From contig NZ_CP107945.1 in NCBI RefSeq assembly GCF_036057275.1, positions 3,162,001 to 3,226,000 on the forward strand: a stretch of DNA of 64,000 nt, written 5' to 3'. Every line of letters starts with the position of its first letter. Position 1 is the first letter of the stretch. The notes beneath the pieces are model-generated. The model saw nothing but the letters and a program-made list of their open reading frames with translations. It was not told the DNA's origin and searched no databases. Origin of the DNA: Streptomyces sp. NBC_00390 (GTDB taxonomy: Bacteria > Actinomycetota > Actinomycetes > Streptomycetales > Streptomycetaceae). Shown piece by piece: positions 25,018 to 33,252 of the stretch. The position numbers and the translations under genes are program-made.

Positions 25018-25664
25018 CCGAGCAGTATCGCGTGGTCCGGAGGGCGGTGCTGCTCACAGGCGCCGCCCTTCTCGGCGTGCACTTCACGATGACCGCGCTC
25101 TCCCAGGCCCCGCTGAGCCCCGCGAAGATCCGTTACCAGGAGACGGTCAACGACTATCTGCAACCGTACTTCGCCCAGACCTGGATGCTGTTTGCCCCGA
25201 ATCCCCTCACCGAGGACCGGGGCATCGTGGCCCGTGCGAGGTGCGCCGACAACACGGTGACCAAGTACTACGACGTCACCACCCCGTACATCAAAGACGC
25301 GCAGGACAGCAGGTTCTTCCCATCCCGCATGTCGCGGCTGGTCAGCGGCCCTGTCCAGGAGTTCAACAACAGCGACGAGCTGCTGAACCGGCTGCGCAGC
25401 GATGCCCAGAACGACAAGAAGCCCCTGATGCCCCTGATGCCTCACGAGGAGAGGTCCCGGGACGCGACGGTCACCTACCTGTCTCGCTACTCCCTGACTC
25501 AGATGCCGCAGGCGTGCGACGGAGACGTGCAAGCCGTCCAGGTACGGATGTATATCCACCAACTCCCCCCGTGGTCCAAGAGGAATACGCCGGAGGGAGC
25601 CACGGACGAGGGCAAGGTAGAGGTCTACGACTTCCCCTGGCGGGAGGCGAGCGTTCTGCGATGA
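25014..25664 (+). CDS. DUF5819-family membrane-anchored protein (SdpA-like position)
   Basis: A 216-residue protein with one N-terminal membrane anchor (VLLTGAALLGVHFTMTALSQ) and an external domain. Family hallmarks are visible: YLQPYFAQTWMLFAPNPL, then a beta-rich core, QAVQVRMYIHQLPPW and a closing YDFPW. DUF5819 genes are commonly found directly before HTTM genes in Streptomyces. SdpA, which has a similar short anchor and a W-x-x-F-x-x-NP motif, works with SdpB to mature a secreted killing peptide in Bacillus; equivalence here is inferred. GTG 25014 and the ATGA overlap at its end show coupling on both sides. Confidence 0.85.
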   Translation: MTEQYRVVRRAVLLTGAALLGVHFTMTALSQAPLSPAKIRYQETVNDYLQPYFAQTWMLFAPNPLTEDRGIVARARCADNTVTKYYDVTTPYIKDAQDSRFFPSRMSRLVSGPVQEFNNSDELLNRLRSDAQNDKKPLMPLMPHEERSRDATVTYLSRYSLTQMPQACDGDVQAVQVRMYIHQLPPWSKRNTPEGATDEGKVEVYDFPWREASVLR

Positions 25665-26797
25665 AGGCCGACAAGCTGCTTTCCTCCCCTTTCTCCACCC
25701 TCGACGACTGGTCCAGTCGTCCGGTGAGCGTGCTGGGCGTATCTGCCGCGCGGGCCCTTCTGGGTTTCGTCTGCTTCATGTACTACGTGAGCCAGTACAC
25801 CGACCGCCGCTATCTTTTCGGCCCCGATGGTGTTCTGCCCCATGACGAATTCATCCGCCAGCTCCGCACCTCCGGCACCTTCAGCATCTACTCCTGGAGT
25901 TCTGCTCCACTCTGGTCCGACCTCGTATTCCATGCTGGGGCACTCGTCGCGATGGCCGTCATGCTGGGTATCGGCGGACGGTGCGGACTCGCTGTCCACT
26001 GGGTGTTCCTCTGGTCGATCTATCAGCGGCAGACCGTGCTTCTCGACGGCGGCGAAAACCTCGCGTACCTCGTTATCCCCATGCTTATGCTGACTCATTG
26101 CTACGATCGGCTGGCATTTTCGACGGGAATAGCACGCCGTCTGACGCGACGCCTGCACGGCGGGGTACGGGCAGTCTCAACGCCCCTTCACAACCTCGGA
26201 GTCGTCGCGATCTGCGTGCAGATCTGTCTGGTCTACATGGTCAGTGGGCTGTACAAGGTGCAGGGGCAGGTATGGCAGGACGGCACCGCACTCTTCTACA
26301 TCCTGCGACTCCCCGAGTTCACCCTGCCTGGCGTCTCTGAGCATGTCTACGGCAATGATCTGCTGGTCTACGCTGCCACCTACTCCTCTGTCCTCTTCCA
26401 GGTCTACTTCCCCCTCGGCATCCTCGTGCGGCGCCTCCGCCCGTGGGCGGCCCTGGTCTCGATCGGGTTCCACGTGTCCATCGCCGTGCTCATGGGATTG
26501 ACGAGCTTCGCCCTGACCATGGTGGCCTGCGATCTCATCTTTCTCAGCGGGGGCATCGAACGGACGCTCACGCTCGCTCGCCGAGCGTCCAAGCGGGTGA
26601 TACGACTGCGGAACGGGAGCGGCCCTGGCGGGAACGACTCTGGCGGAGACGACCCGCCGGGGCCCTCCGGCACCCCAGGCTCCGACCGCACCGAGGATCA
26701 GAACGGCCACTGCCCGGCCGTGGTGCCCTGCCCGTCGCCCGAGCCTGGGGATTACCGAAAACCGGTGGTCCTCCGCATGCCGAGGTCGACAGAGTGA
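25661..26797 (+). CDS. HTTM-domain membrane protein (SdpB / gamma-carboxylase-like)
   Basis: A 378-residue polytopic protein of the HTTM family (horizontally transferred transmembrane domain, shared by vitamin-K-dependent gamma-carboxylase and SdpB). Landmarks: ARALLGFVCFMYYVSQY, YLFGPDGVLPHDEF, QRQTVLLDGGENLAYLVIPM, VYMVSGLYKVQGQVWQDGTA, FQVYFPLGILVRRLRPW. The last 70 residues are a hydrophilic Pro/Gly/Asp tail. It should modify or mature a partner in the membrane; here the obvious partner is the small secreted protein two genes upstream. ATG 25661 overlaps the DUF5819 stop. The tail may have been altered by the decayed DNA that follows. Confidence 0.9.
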   Translation: MKADKLLSSPFSTLDDWSSRPVSVLGVSAARALLGFVCFMYYVSQYTDRRYLFGPDGVLPHDEFIRQLRTSGTFSIYSWSSAPLWSDLVFHAGALVAMAVMLGIGGRCGLAVHWVFLWSIYQRQTVLLDGGENLAYLVIPMLMLTHCYDRLAFSTGIARRLTRRLHGGVRAVSTPLHNLGVVAICVQICLVYMVSGLYKVQGQVWQDGTALFYILRLPEFTLPGVSEHVYGNDLLVYAATYSSVLFQVYFPLGILVRRLRPWAALVSIGFHVSIAVLMGLTSFALTMVACDLIFLSGGIERTLTLARRASKRVIRLRNGSGPGGNDSGGDDPPGPSGTPGSDRTEDQNGHCPAVVPCPSPEPGDYRKPVVLRMPRSTE

Positions 26798-26950
26798 CTG
26801 CCAACTTCCTGTCCGGGCTGCTGCTCGCCGGTCCCCGCTGCTCGAAGACTGCGTGTGGTTCAGCGATCAAATCGCCGTCGCAGTGCGGAATGCCGGGGCA
26901 TAAGTGAGAAGCCGTTGTCTTTCCGGATGTGAGCATTGAGTTTCCGCTGT
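26798..26950. other. short debris after HTTM gene
   Basis: About 150 bases with no start, ribosome-binding site or recognisable protein in either direction. I see no terminator for the operon here. Confidence 0.4.
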
Positions 26951-27255
26951 TCAGACATGGTTTCGGTGTTGCCGCGGGAGAGTTCGGGCGATCAGTTCGT
27001 TCTCGGTGATGCGGAGATGACCGATGCCGTCGGTGATTTCGGGCTCGGGCGTGCGACCGTCCATCTCCGGCAGTACGTCCTTGTCCCGCGTGACGTGGAG
27101 ACCGGACTCCCCTGCCAGCTGCAACCGGATCGAATCATCCGCCTCGCTGTGCGCCTCGGTCACCGGCGACATGTACAGCCGCCCTGGTCGAACAACAGCT
27201 TGACTGCCTTGGCAGCTTCATCGAGCTGTGCATACTCCGGATACATCGCGGTCAT
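26951..27255 (-). pseudogene. frameshifted small gene of unknown family
   Basis: On the minus strand, ATG 27255 opens MTAMYPEYAQLDEAAKAVKL-LFDQGG, then meets a stop; adding one base near 27176 restores a continuous frame (LYMSPVTEAHSEADDSIRLQ-LAGESGLHVTRDKDVLPEMDG ... ENELIARTLPRQHRNHV). The helical start and acidic, well-mixed second half look like real coding sequence of about 100 residues. The family is not recognised. A sequencing error could also explain the frameshift. Confidence 0.5.
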
Positions 27256-27708
27256 CGCGCCCCCCTGCCCATCCCGAGATACCGCCGTCCTACGGGCCCG
27301 CACGACGAACCACCGGCCTTCGAACCACTGCCCCCACTACCGCTGAAGCCTGCAATCAGCGCGTCCGCACCCCGTTCGGGCGGTGGCGTACGGCGTGCAC
27401 CGCCGACGTCCCCGACCACACTGCCCCGGCCGGCCGAAGCGCCACCGCCTCGGCCGGGTGACCGATGCCGCTCGGCGCTCTTTCAGCCGTCGTCCGCCTC
27501 ACCGGGGAGGAGGCCGTCTCGGCAACGGTCATCATGACGTCCTCGTGTCACAGCCGGGCGTGCGCGAGCCGTTGCAGCGCGTCGCGGCCGTAGCTCGTCG
27601 GCGACCCAGGCGCCGAACTCGCCGCCCACCTGCTCGCTCTGTGCGATTGCCGCAACACCCATTGCCGTTTATCCACGTCAGAGCCACCTGGTTGTGTTCA
27701 GCCACTGG
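27256..27708. other. gene debris, no intact gene seen
   Basis: About 450 bases. On the minus strand near 27560-27650 frames such as SPTSYGRDALQRLAHARL, interrupted by a stop before HEDVM, suggest an eroded coding region, but no family can be named. Nothing else is supported. Confidence 0.35.
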
Positions 27709-27865
27709 CACCAGTGACAAGAGGAACAGCCGACGCTGAGCAGCACCGGCACCCCGCGCCTGCGGGCCTCCTCGAAGACCTCTTCCGACCAGGGCCACCA
27801 GTCGACCGGGTGTCGGCGTGCTGGAGAAGGTAGGGGGACGTCTCATGGGCCAGGCGGTTCGGCAT
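27709..27865 (-). pseudogene. 5' fragment of yyaL-type gene (repeat copy 2)
   Basis: ATG 27865 opens [16 protein letters not shown] exactly as in the intact gene at 22739, then a 1-base deletion shifts the frame; the CHWC region survives only in another frame. Homology stops abruptly at 27709. It also serves as the second flanking repeat of the island. Without the rest of the gene it cannot make the barrel domain. Confidence 0.88.
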
Positions 27866-28023
27866 GAGTCCCATCCTTGCGCACGTGCCGAGACCCCGCC
27901 CGCCGGGTCGTGTGCGGCGCGTCGCACAGGGCAGGCTCTCCTCGCCACGACGCACTGGACGAAGGACACTTGTGGCCGGAACCCGGTACCGAACGGAACC
28001 GGAGCCGGCGGAGGGGGACGTAA

Positions 28024-31000
28024 ATGCGGGACGGCCACCGGGCGGAAGCGGAGCGGCTGTTGGTGCGTGCCGTCGAGGAGGAGGTGCGGCGTTCCGGTGG
28101 GCGGTCGGACCCGGGGATCCTGCTGGCGCGCGGGCAGGCAGCGCTGAACACCATGGCGGCGCATGCGCAGGAGGAGTACGCCGCGTACGAGCAGGCGCTG
28201 GCGGAGACAGAGGAGGGGCAGCAGCCTCTGGCACAGCGGTTCAGCCGGCAGAACCTGTCGACTCCCCTGCTGGTGACCGCCGTTGCGGCAGCCGCGGCGA
28301 TCGGCGCGGATGTGGCGCTGGGCACGGCGACGGGTACGGCGCTGAGCGCCGGGGCGATCGTCGCCGCCGCCGGGGCCGTGACCACCGTCGCCAAGGTGAC
28401 CGCCTCGCACTGGCCGGCGGCCCACCGCAGGGCGGGGGCGCTGGGGCAGCCGGGTGGAGCGGAGCAGCTGAGGCTGCAGTGGCTGACCGCGCTGGAGGTG
28501 CGGGGCATCCGCCCGTTCCTGGACCAGCAGCGGATGCTGACGGCCTCCGCGCGGCCGGCGAAGAGAGCCTCGGCGACGCCGCAGCTGCGCGGGGCGGACC
28601 GCAGTGCGGCGGCGCGGCGCAGGTCGGTGCTGGAGCAGTCGTTCTCCCATCTGCCCGAGCCCGAGGGTCCGTTCGCGGGCCGCCGTGAGCAGCTGGCGCA
28701 GATCGCGCAGTGGGTGCATGCGGCGCGGGCGTCGACCGAGACCCGGCCGACGGTGGTGGTGCTGCACGGCGAGCCGGGGGCGGGGCGGACCACGCTGGCT
28801 GTGCGCGCGGCGCACCATCTGAAGGACCAGTTCCGGGGTGCGTGCGTGGTGGATCTGCGCGGGGACGGCGATCAGCCGCTCTCTACGCGCGATGCGCTGC
28901 TGCACCTGCTCAACCGGCTGGGCGCGCCGCGTGAGCAGCTTCTGTTCCGTGAACGGTCCTCGGCCGAGCAGCAGGTAAGGCGGCTCGGCGAGCTGTACCA
29001 CCAGCATCTGACGGGTCTGCCGGTGACCGTGGTGCTCGACGACGCGAGCGACGCGGAGCAGGTGCGGATGCTGGTGCCGGAGCGTTCGGACAGTCTGGTG
29101 CTGGTGACGGCGCGCCGGGCGATCGAGCTCGACGAGGACTTTCCGGCATGGGTGCATCAGCTGCCGGTCGAGGCACTGGACGGGGCGGGTGCGGAGGAGT
29201 TGCTGCGCCAGGCGGCGCAGCAGCCGTCGACCGAGCCGTACGACGCTCAATCGGTCGATGCGGTAAGGGAGTTGTGCGGCGGCCTGCCGCTGGCGCTGCG
29301 GATCGCGGGCTCGTCGCTCGGTGAGCGCAGCGCGGACCGGCTCGCGGCGGATCTGGGGGCGTACGGTCCGGTGGACCCCGTGGAGCGGGCGCTGCGGCTG
29401 CGCTACGCCGACCAGTCCGAGCAGGCGCGGCGGCTGCTGCGCCGGCTCGCGCTGGCCGGCCGGGCGTCGCTGGGTACGGCCGCCGCCGCGGCGCTGCTGG
29501 GCGCCGGGGAGCAGGAGGCCGAGCTGCTGCTGGCGGATCTGGCACGGGCCGGGCTGATCGACCATGTGCGGGCGAGCCGCTACCGGCTGCACGATGTGGT
29601 GCGTACGTTCGCCCGTGCGCGGCTGGCCGACGAGGAGGACACCGCCGACCGTACGGCGGCGCAGGAACGGCTCATCCGGAACTACGCGGACCTGGCCGGC
29701 GCGGTGATCCGGATGGTCGACGGGAAGATGTCGACGCGGGCGGGCCAGTTCGGGGCACACGGATTCACGTCGCTCGATGCGGCGCTGCGCTGGCTGGACG
29801 ACGAGTCGAGCTTCATCACGTCGGCGCTGCGGCATGCGGAGGGCGTGGACCAGCAGGCGGTGCTGGGACTGCTGGGTGCGCTGTGCGACTACTGCCTGCT
29901 GCGCGGGGACCTGTACCGGCTCGGTGAGATCAGCGAGTTGACCCAGGCGGTGGACCAGGGGCTGCTGGAGCGTTCGGTGCGCTGGCGTACGGGTATCGCC
30001 GCCCGGCAGCTCGGTGAGCTGGACAAGGCGCGGACGACGCTGTCGTCTGTGGTGGGCCTGTACCGGGAGGCGCACCACGACGCGGGGGCGGCGCTGGCGC
30101 TGTGTTCGCTGGGGATCACGCTGCACCACCAGGGCAATCTGCGGGAGGCGGCCGCGAAGCTGAACGAGGCGATCGAGCTGCAGTCCTCGGACGAGCAGGC
30201 GGAGGACCGCGCCTGGTCGCTGCATGCGCTCGCCGCGGTGGAACGGGACCGGGCCAACCTCGCGGAAGCGCTGGAGCTGCTGGCGAAGGCGCTGGAGCTG
30301 CACCGGGAGGGCGAGTCGCTGCACGGCGAGGCCTGGACGCACTTCCAGCTGGGCCAGGTGTGTCTGCGGATGGGTGACGTGCCGCGTGCCGAGTCGGAGC
30401 TGCGGGAGGCGCTGGACCAGTACGGCCGCACCCATGACGGCCGGGGCGAGGCGTGGGCGCTGACCCAGCTGGCGCGGGCGCGGCTGGTGGACGGCGATCC
30501 CGGGGCCGCGGCCGAGGAGCTGCGGGCGGCGGCGGCGCGGCACCGGGAGAACGAGGACGCGCGGGGCGAGGCCTGGTCGCTGTACTACCTGGGCCAGGCG
30601 CTGGAGGAGCTGGGCGACCGCGACCAGGCGGTGCGCGAGCTGGAGCGGGCGCGGACGATGTTCTCGCGGATGCGGGACGTGTACGGGCTGGCCTGCGCCC
30701 GCCACCACTCGGGCCGCGTCACCCGCGACCAGCGCGCCGCGCAGACGGGCAATCTGCGTAACTCCGGTTTCGCGCGCCAGTTGCTGGTTGACGCGCGTGC
30801 GGACTTCGCCCGGATCGGCGTGGCCCACGGCGAGGCGTGGACCTGTCTGGAGCTGGCACTGATCGATGCCGGCAACAACCGGGCGGCGCAGGCGCTGGCG
30901 CTCACCGACGAGGCGACGGAGCTGTTCGTGTCGTACGAGGACCACCGCGGCGCGGACTGGTCGCGCTTCCTGCGCTGCACGCTGCTTCCGTATGCGTCCC

Positions 31001-31230
31001 CGGGAGGCACCGAGGTCGGCACGGTGGTGGCACAGGAGGAGCTGGCCGAGCTGATGGCGTCCGCGCATCCGTCGCGGGACGGCAAGCTCGAGGACTGCGC
31101 GGAGGCCCTGGCGGTGGTGCTGGAGCGCGGTGTGCGCCTGGAGGACGGCTGGCAGGCATGGCAGCTGGGCCTGGTCCCGAGCCGGCACGCTCGCGAGGTG
31201 ATGGGGGTACCGGTCGAGGCGAAGGCGTAG
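28024..31230 (+). CDS. STAND-type ATPase with N-terminal hydrophobic pair and TPR domain
   Basis: A 1068-residue protein. Residues 1-75 are helical; about 78-125 hold two long hydrophobic stretches (STPLLVTAVAAAAAIGADVA, LSAGAIVAAAGAVTTVAKVT). The NB-ARC-like ATPase follows: Walker A 249-258 (GEPGAGRTTL), Walker B Asp339-Asp340 (VTVVLDDAS), GGLPLAL at about 419, and a winged-helix (YRLHDVVRTFARARL). From about 590 to 960 runs a set of TPR helices (LGITLHHQGNLREAAAKLNE, GQVCLRMGDVPRAESELREA). Such signal-transducing ATPases oligomerise on sensing a ligand through the repeats. With a membrane segment in the effector position it could be regulatory or defensive. ATG 28024 follows GGAGGGGGA. Its 5' region is duplicated at 22868. 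Confidence 0.9.
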   Translation: MRDGHRAEAERLLVRAVEEEVRRSGGRSDPGILLARGQAALNTMAAHAQEEYAAYEQALAETEEGQQPLAQRFSRQNLSTPLLVTAVAAAAAIGADVALGTATGTALSAGAIVAAAGAVTTVAKVTASHWPAAHRRAGALGQPGGAEQLRLQWLTALEVRGIRPFLDQQRMLTASARPAKRASATPQLRGADRSAAARRRSVLEQSFSHLPEPEGPFAGRREQLAQIAQWVHAARASTETRPTVVVLHGEPGAGRTTLAVRAAHHLKDQFRGACVVDLRGDGDQPLSTRDALLHLLNRLGAPREQLLFRERSSAEQQVRRLGELYHQHLTGLPVTVVLDDASDAEQVRMLVPERSDSLVLVTARRAIELDEDFPAWVHQLPVEALDGAGAEELLRQAAQQPSTEPYDAQSVDAVRELCGGLPLALRIAGSSLGERSADRLAADLGAYGPVDPVERALRLRYADQSEQARRLLRRLALAGRASLGTAAAAALLGAGEQEAELLLADLARAGLIDHVRASRYRLHDVVRTFARARLADEEDTADRTAAQERLIRNYADLAGAVIRMVDGKMSTRAGQFGAHGFTSLDAALRWLDDESSFITSALRHAEGVDQQAVLGLLGALCDYCLLRGDLYRLGEISELTQAVDQGLLERSVRWRTGIAARQLGELDKARTTLSSVVGLYREAHHDAGAALALCSLGITLHHQGNLREAAAKLNEAIELQSSDEQAEDRAWSLHALAAVERDRANLAEALELLAKALELHREGESLHGEAWTHFQLGQVCLRMGDVPRAESELREALDQYGRTHDGRGEAWALTQLARARLVDGDPGAAAEELRAAAARHRENEDARGEAWSLYYLGQALEELGDRDQAVRELERARTMFSRMRDVYGLACARHHSGRVTRDQRAAQTGNLRNSGFARQLLVDARADFARIGVAHGEAWTCLELALIDAGNNRAAQALALTDEATELFVSYEDHRGADWSRFLRCTLLPYASPGGTEVGTVVAQEELAELMASAHPSRDGKLEDCAEALAVVLERGVRLEDGWQAWQLGLVPSRHAREVMGVPVEAKA

Positions 31231-31237
31231 ACCGGCC

Positions 31238-31262
31238 GGGTCGGGGGCTCCGCCCCCGACCC
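31238..31262 (+). terminator. hairpin terminator of ATPase gene
   Basis: An 11-bp perfect stem GGGTCGGGGGC (31238-31248) with 31252-31262, loop TCC, followed by TGTTT, eight bases after the stop codon. The next 190 bases hold nothing else I can support. Confidence 0.85.
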
Positions 31263-31454
31263 TGTTTCCGGCGTTCGAGCAGATACCGCAGTGGACACGG
31301 ACGGCCCTGACCGGCGCTCGGTCGACCGGACGGCCGGCGGCGGGCTCACGCAGAGGCACACGGCCCGGCACGGCCCGGCTCACCTGGCGGGCATGCCGCG
31401 GCCCCAAGGATGGCCCGCCGCAGCGAAGGCCGCCCTGGGGCCGGCGTCACACTG

Positions 31455-31691
31455 TCAGGCCGAGGCCCGGCCCGTCGTGTCCTTGTCCCCGACGGGCGCC
31501 GGGTCCTGCGGCGCCTCCTCGAAGTTGACACGGCCCATGTGGCGGTTCATCGACTTCATCAGCAGCCAGACGCCCACGGCCAGTGCCGCGAAGACGAGGA
31601 AGCCCAGGACGCCCGGGGTGACCTTGTTCTTGTCCAGCTCCGCGGCGAGGGTGGCCGCGTGGGTCATGGCGAGGTTTGCGCTTGCGCTCAT
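31455..31691 (-). CDS. small single-pass membrane protein downstream of mca
   Basis: A 78-residue protein: short extracellular-type N terminus (NLAMTHAATLAAELDKNKVT), one membrane helix (VLGFLVFAALAVGVWLLM), then a basic anchor (KSMNRHMGRVNF) and an acidic, disordered tail. The start is either ATG 31691 or ATG 31700, the latter overlapping the mca stop; I use 31691. Directly after mca on the same strand, so surely co-transcribed. It recurs beside mca in Streptomyces from memory. No function known. Confidence 0.82.
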   Translation of the reverse strand: MSASANLAMTHAATLAAELDKNKVTPGVLGFLVFAALAVGVWLLMKSMNRHMGRVNFEEAPQDPAPVGDKDTTGRASA

Positions 31692-31692
31692 G

Positions 31693-32574
31693 TCAGGCAT
31701 TGTCGCGGATGCCCGCGAAGAGGTCGTCCTCGGGGAGGGAGGTATCGACGAGCGAGGTGGCGAGCTCGTACTCCTCCGTCGGCCAGACCTCCTTCTGGAT
31801 GTCCATCGGCACCCGGAACCAGCCGCCGTCCGGATCGATCTGGGTCGCGTGCGCGATCAGTGCCTTGTCGCGGATCTCGAAGAAGTCGCCGCACGGCACG
31901 TACGTGGTCAGCGTCCGCTCGGCGCGCTGGAACTCCTTCCAGCGCTCCAGCCACTCGCCGTACGGGGACTCCATGCCGCGCGCCAGCAGTGCCTCGTGCA
32001 GGGCGACCGTGCGCGGGCGGTTGAAGCCCTGGTTGTAGTAGAGCTTCTGCGGCTGGTAGGCGGGGCCGAACTCCGGCTCAGGGAACTTCTCGGCGTCGGC
32101 CGCCCCCTCGAAGGCCACCATCGTGATCTTGTGGGTCATGATGTGGTCGGGGTGCGGGTAGCCGCCGTTCTCGTCGTAGGTCGTGATGACCTGGGGACGG
32201 AACGCACGGATCTTGCGCACCAGCTCGCCGGCGGCCTTGTCGATGTCCTCCAGCGCGAAGCAGCCCTCGGGCAGCGGCGGCAGCGGGTCGCCCTCCGGCA
32301 GGCCGGAGTCGACGAAGCCGAGCCACTCCTGCTTGACGCCGAGGATCTCGCGCGCCTCGTCCATCTCTTTCTTGCGGACCTCGTGGATGTGCTCCTCGAT
32401 ATAGGGGTCACCCTGGAGCTTGGGGTTGAGGATGGAGCCGCGCTCGCCTCCCGTGCAGGTCACGACCAGCACGTCCACCCCCTCGGACACATACTTGGCC
32501 ATGGTCGCCGCACCCTTGCTCGACTCGTCGTCGGGGTGGGCGTGCACGGCCATCAGTCGCAGCTGCTCGGTCAA
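31693..32574 (-). CDS. mca: mycothiol S-conjugate amidase
   Basis: A 293-residue zinc amidase of the LmbE/PIG-L fold. It cleaves mycothiol S-conjugates to a mercapturic acid for export plus GlcN-Ins, the detoxification step of actinobacteria. Zinc ligands: His13-Pro-Asp-Asp16 (VHAHPDDESS) and the HPDH motif in NGGYPHPDHIMTH. Length and the sequence GGERGSILNPKL distinguish Mca from the related MshB. The start is TTG 32574, preceded by GAGGATCGAG. It shares a divergent promoter region with the DUF4307 gene, and overlaps or abuts the small membrane-protein gene. Confidence 0.96.
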   Translation of the reverse strand: MTEQLRLMAVHAHPDDESSKGAATMAKYVSEGVDVLVVTCTGGERGSILNPKLQGDPYIEEHIHEVRKKEMDEAREILGVKQEWLGFVDSGLPEGDPLPPLPEGCFALEDIDKAAGELVRKIRAFRPQVITTYDENGGYPHPDHIMTHKITMVAFEGAADAEKFPEPEFGPAYQPQKLYYNQGFNRPRTVALHEALLARGMESPYGEWLERWKEFQRAERTLTTYVPCGDFFEIRDKALIAHATQIDPDGGWFRVPMDIQKEVWPTEEYELATSLVDTSLPEDDLFAGIRDNA

Positions 32575-32610
32575 GACTCGATCCTCGGTCGAAGTGGCGT
32601 GTGGACGGCT

Positions 32611-32618
32611 TCTATAGT
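32611..32618. promoter_or_regulatory. divergent -10 elements between mca and DUF4307 gene
   Basis: TCTATAGT gives TATAGT on the plus strand (32613-32618) and TATAGA on the minus strand (32611-32616), so two overlapping -10 boxes face opposite ways. The -35 regions are weak, hence the modest score. Confidence 0.45.
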
Positions 32619-32669
32619 GACCGAATCGGGGGACGGAAAATTCCCTGCCCCGTCCCGGGAGGAACGATC

Positions 32670-33074
32670 ATGGCGGCTGTCCGCGAGGACCTTCCGCAGG
32701 GGCGCTACGGCCGCTCCGCGGACGAGCGCGCCGACCGCACGCTGAAGGCCGCCGGCGCCGTGCTCGGCGTCCTGCTGCTCGGGGTGGTCGGCTGGTTCGG
32801 CTACGACTACATCGCGGGCCAGAAGATCAGCGCCGAAGTGATCAAGTTCGATGTCTCGACGGACCGCGAGGTCCAGGTGCACCTGGAGATGCGCAAGGCG
32901 GCGGACGCCACCGGTACCTGCACCGTCCGCTCTCTCGCCGAGGACGGCAGCGAGGTCGGGCGTCTGGACGTACGCGTCGATCAGCGGGGCGAGACCCGGA
33001 TCGACGCGGTCGTGAAGGTCCGTACGACGCAGCGGGCGACCAGCGCCGAGCTGGTGGCCTGCACCGCCGGCTGA
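32670..33074 (+). CDS. DUF4307 membrane protein
   Basis: A 134-residue protein: cytosolic basic start (EDLPQGRYGRSADERADRTLK), one membrane helix (AAGAVLGVLLLGVVGWFGYDYI), then an external beta-sandwich-like domain with two Cys (TCTVRSLAEDG, LVACTAG). This matches the actinobacterial DUF4307 family, whose function is unknown. Start ATG 32670 follows GGGAGGAACG closely. It lies between mca and greA, a conserved neighbourhood from memory. The two external Cys could form a disulfide. Confidence 0.88.
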   Translation: MAAVREDLPQGRYGRSADERADRTLKAAGAVLGVLLLGVVGWFGYDYIAGQKISAEVIKFDVSTDREVQVHLEMRKAADATGTCTVRSLAEDGSEVGRLDVRVDQRGETRIDAVVKVRTTQRATSAELVACTAG

Positions 33075-33252
33075 CGCTTCACTCTCCTGACCCAGGAGTC
33101 AGGTCTCTGACCTGCATGGACGCAATCCTGATGGTTTATGTCCTCCCCCTTCCGCCCCGAAATTGTTAGGCTCGTGGTTTCGCCCGCCCAATGAGGCACA
33201 TCCTTTTGGGTAGGGCGTTGCTTTGTATTCCCAGTACCTACGAGGAGCAGCT

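Larger units (their letters stand above)
22868..27865. other. accessory island with single-crossover-like ends
   Basis: Left end: intact yyaL-type gene followed by a truncated ATPase gene. Right end: truncated yyaL-type gene followed by the intact ATPase gene. This is the arrangement left when a circular molecule carrying both 5' ends recombines once with the chromosome. Between the ends are gene fragments, an IS1380-like remnant, a lone HTH protein and the DUF5819-HTTM operon, with lower G+C than the flanks. No integrase or replication gene remains. Confidence 0.65.

Noticed and set aside
1500..26797. A vitamin-K cycle linking the VKOR gene to the HTTM (gamma-carboxylase-like) gene.
   Set aside because: Bacterial VKOR normally serves disulfide formation with quinone, the genes are 23 kb apart, and HTTM proteins of this group lack evidence of carboxylase activity.
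27532..31407. A 1291-codon minus-strand open frame opposite the STAND ATPase.
   Set aside because: Low-complexity Arg/Gln/Pro-rich translation, typical of the antisense of a high-G+C gene; the plus-strand ATPase has full domain structure and a ribosome-binding site.
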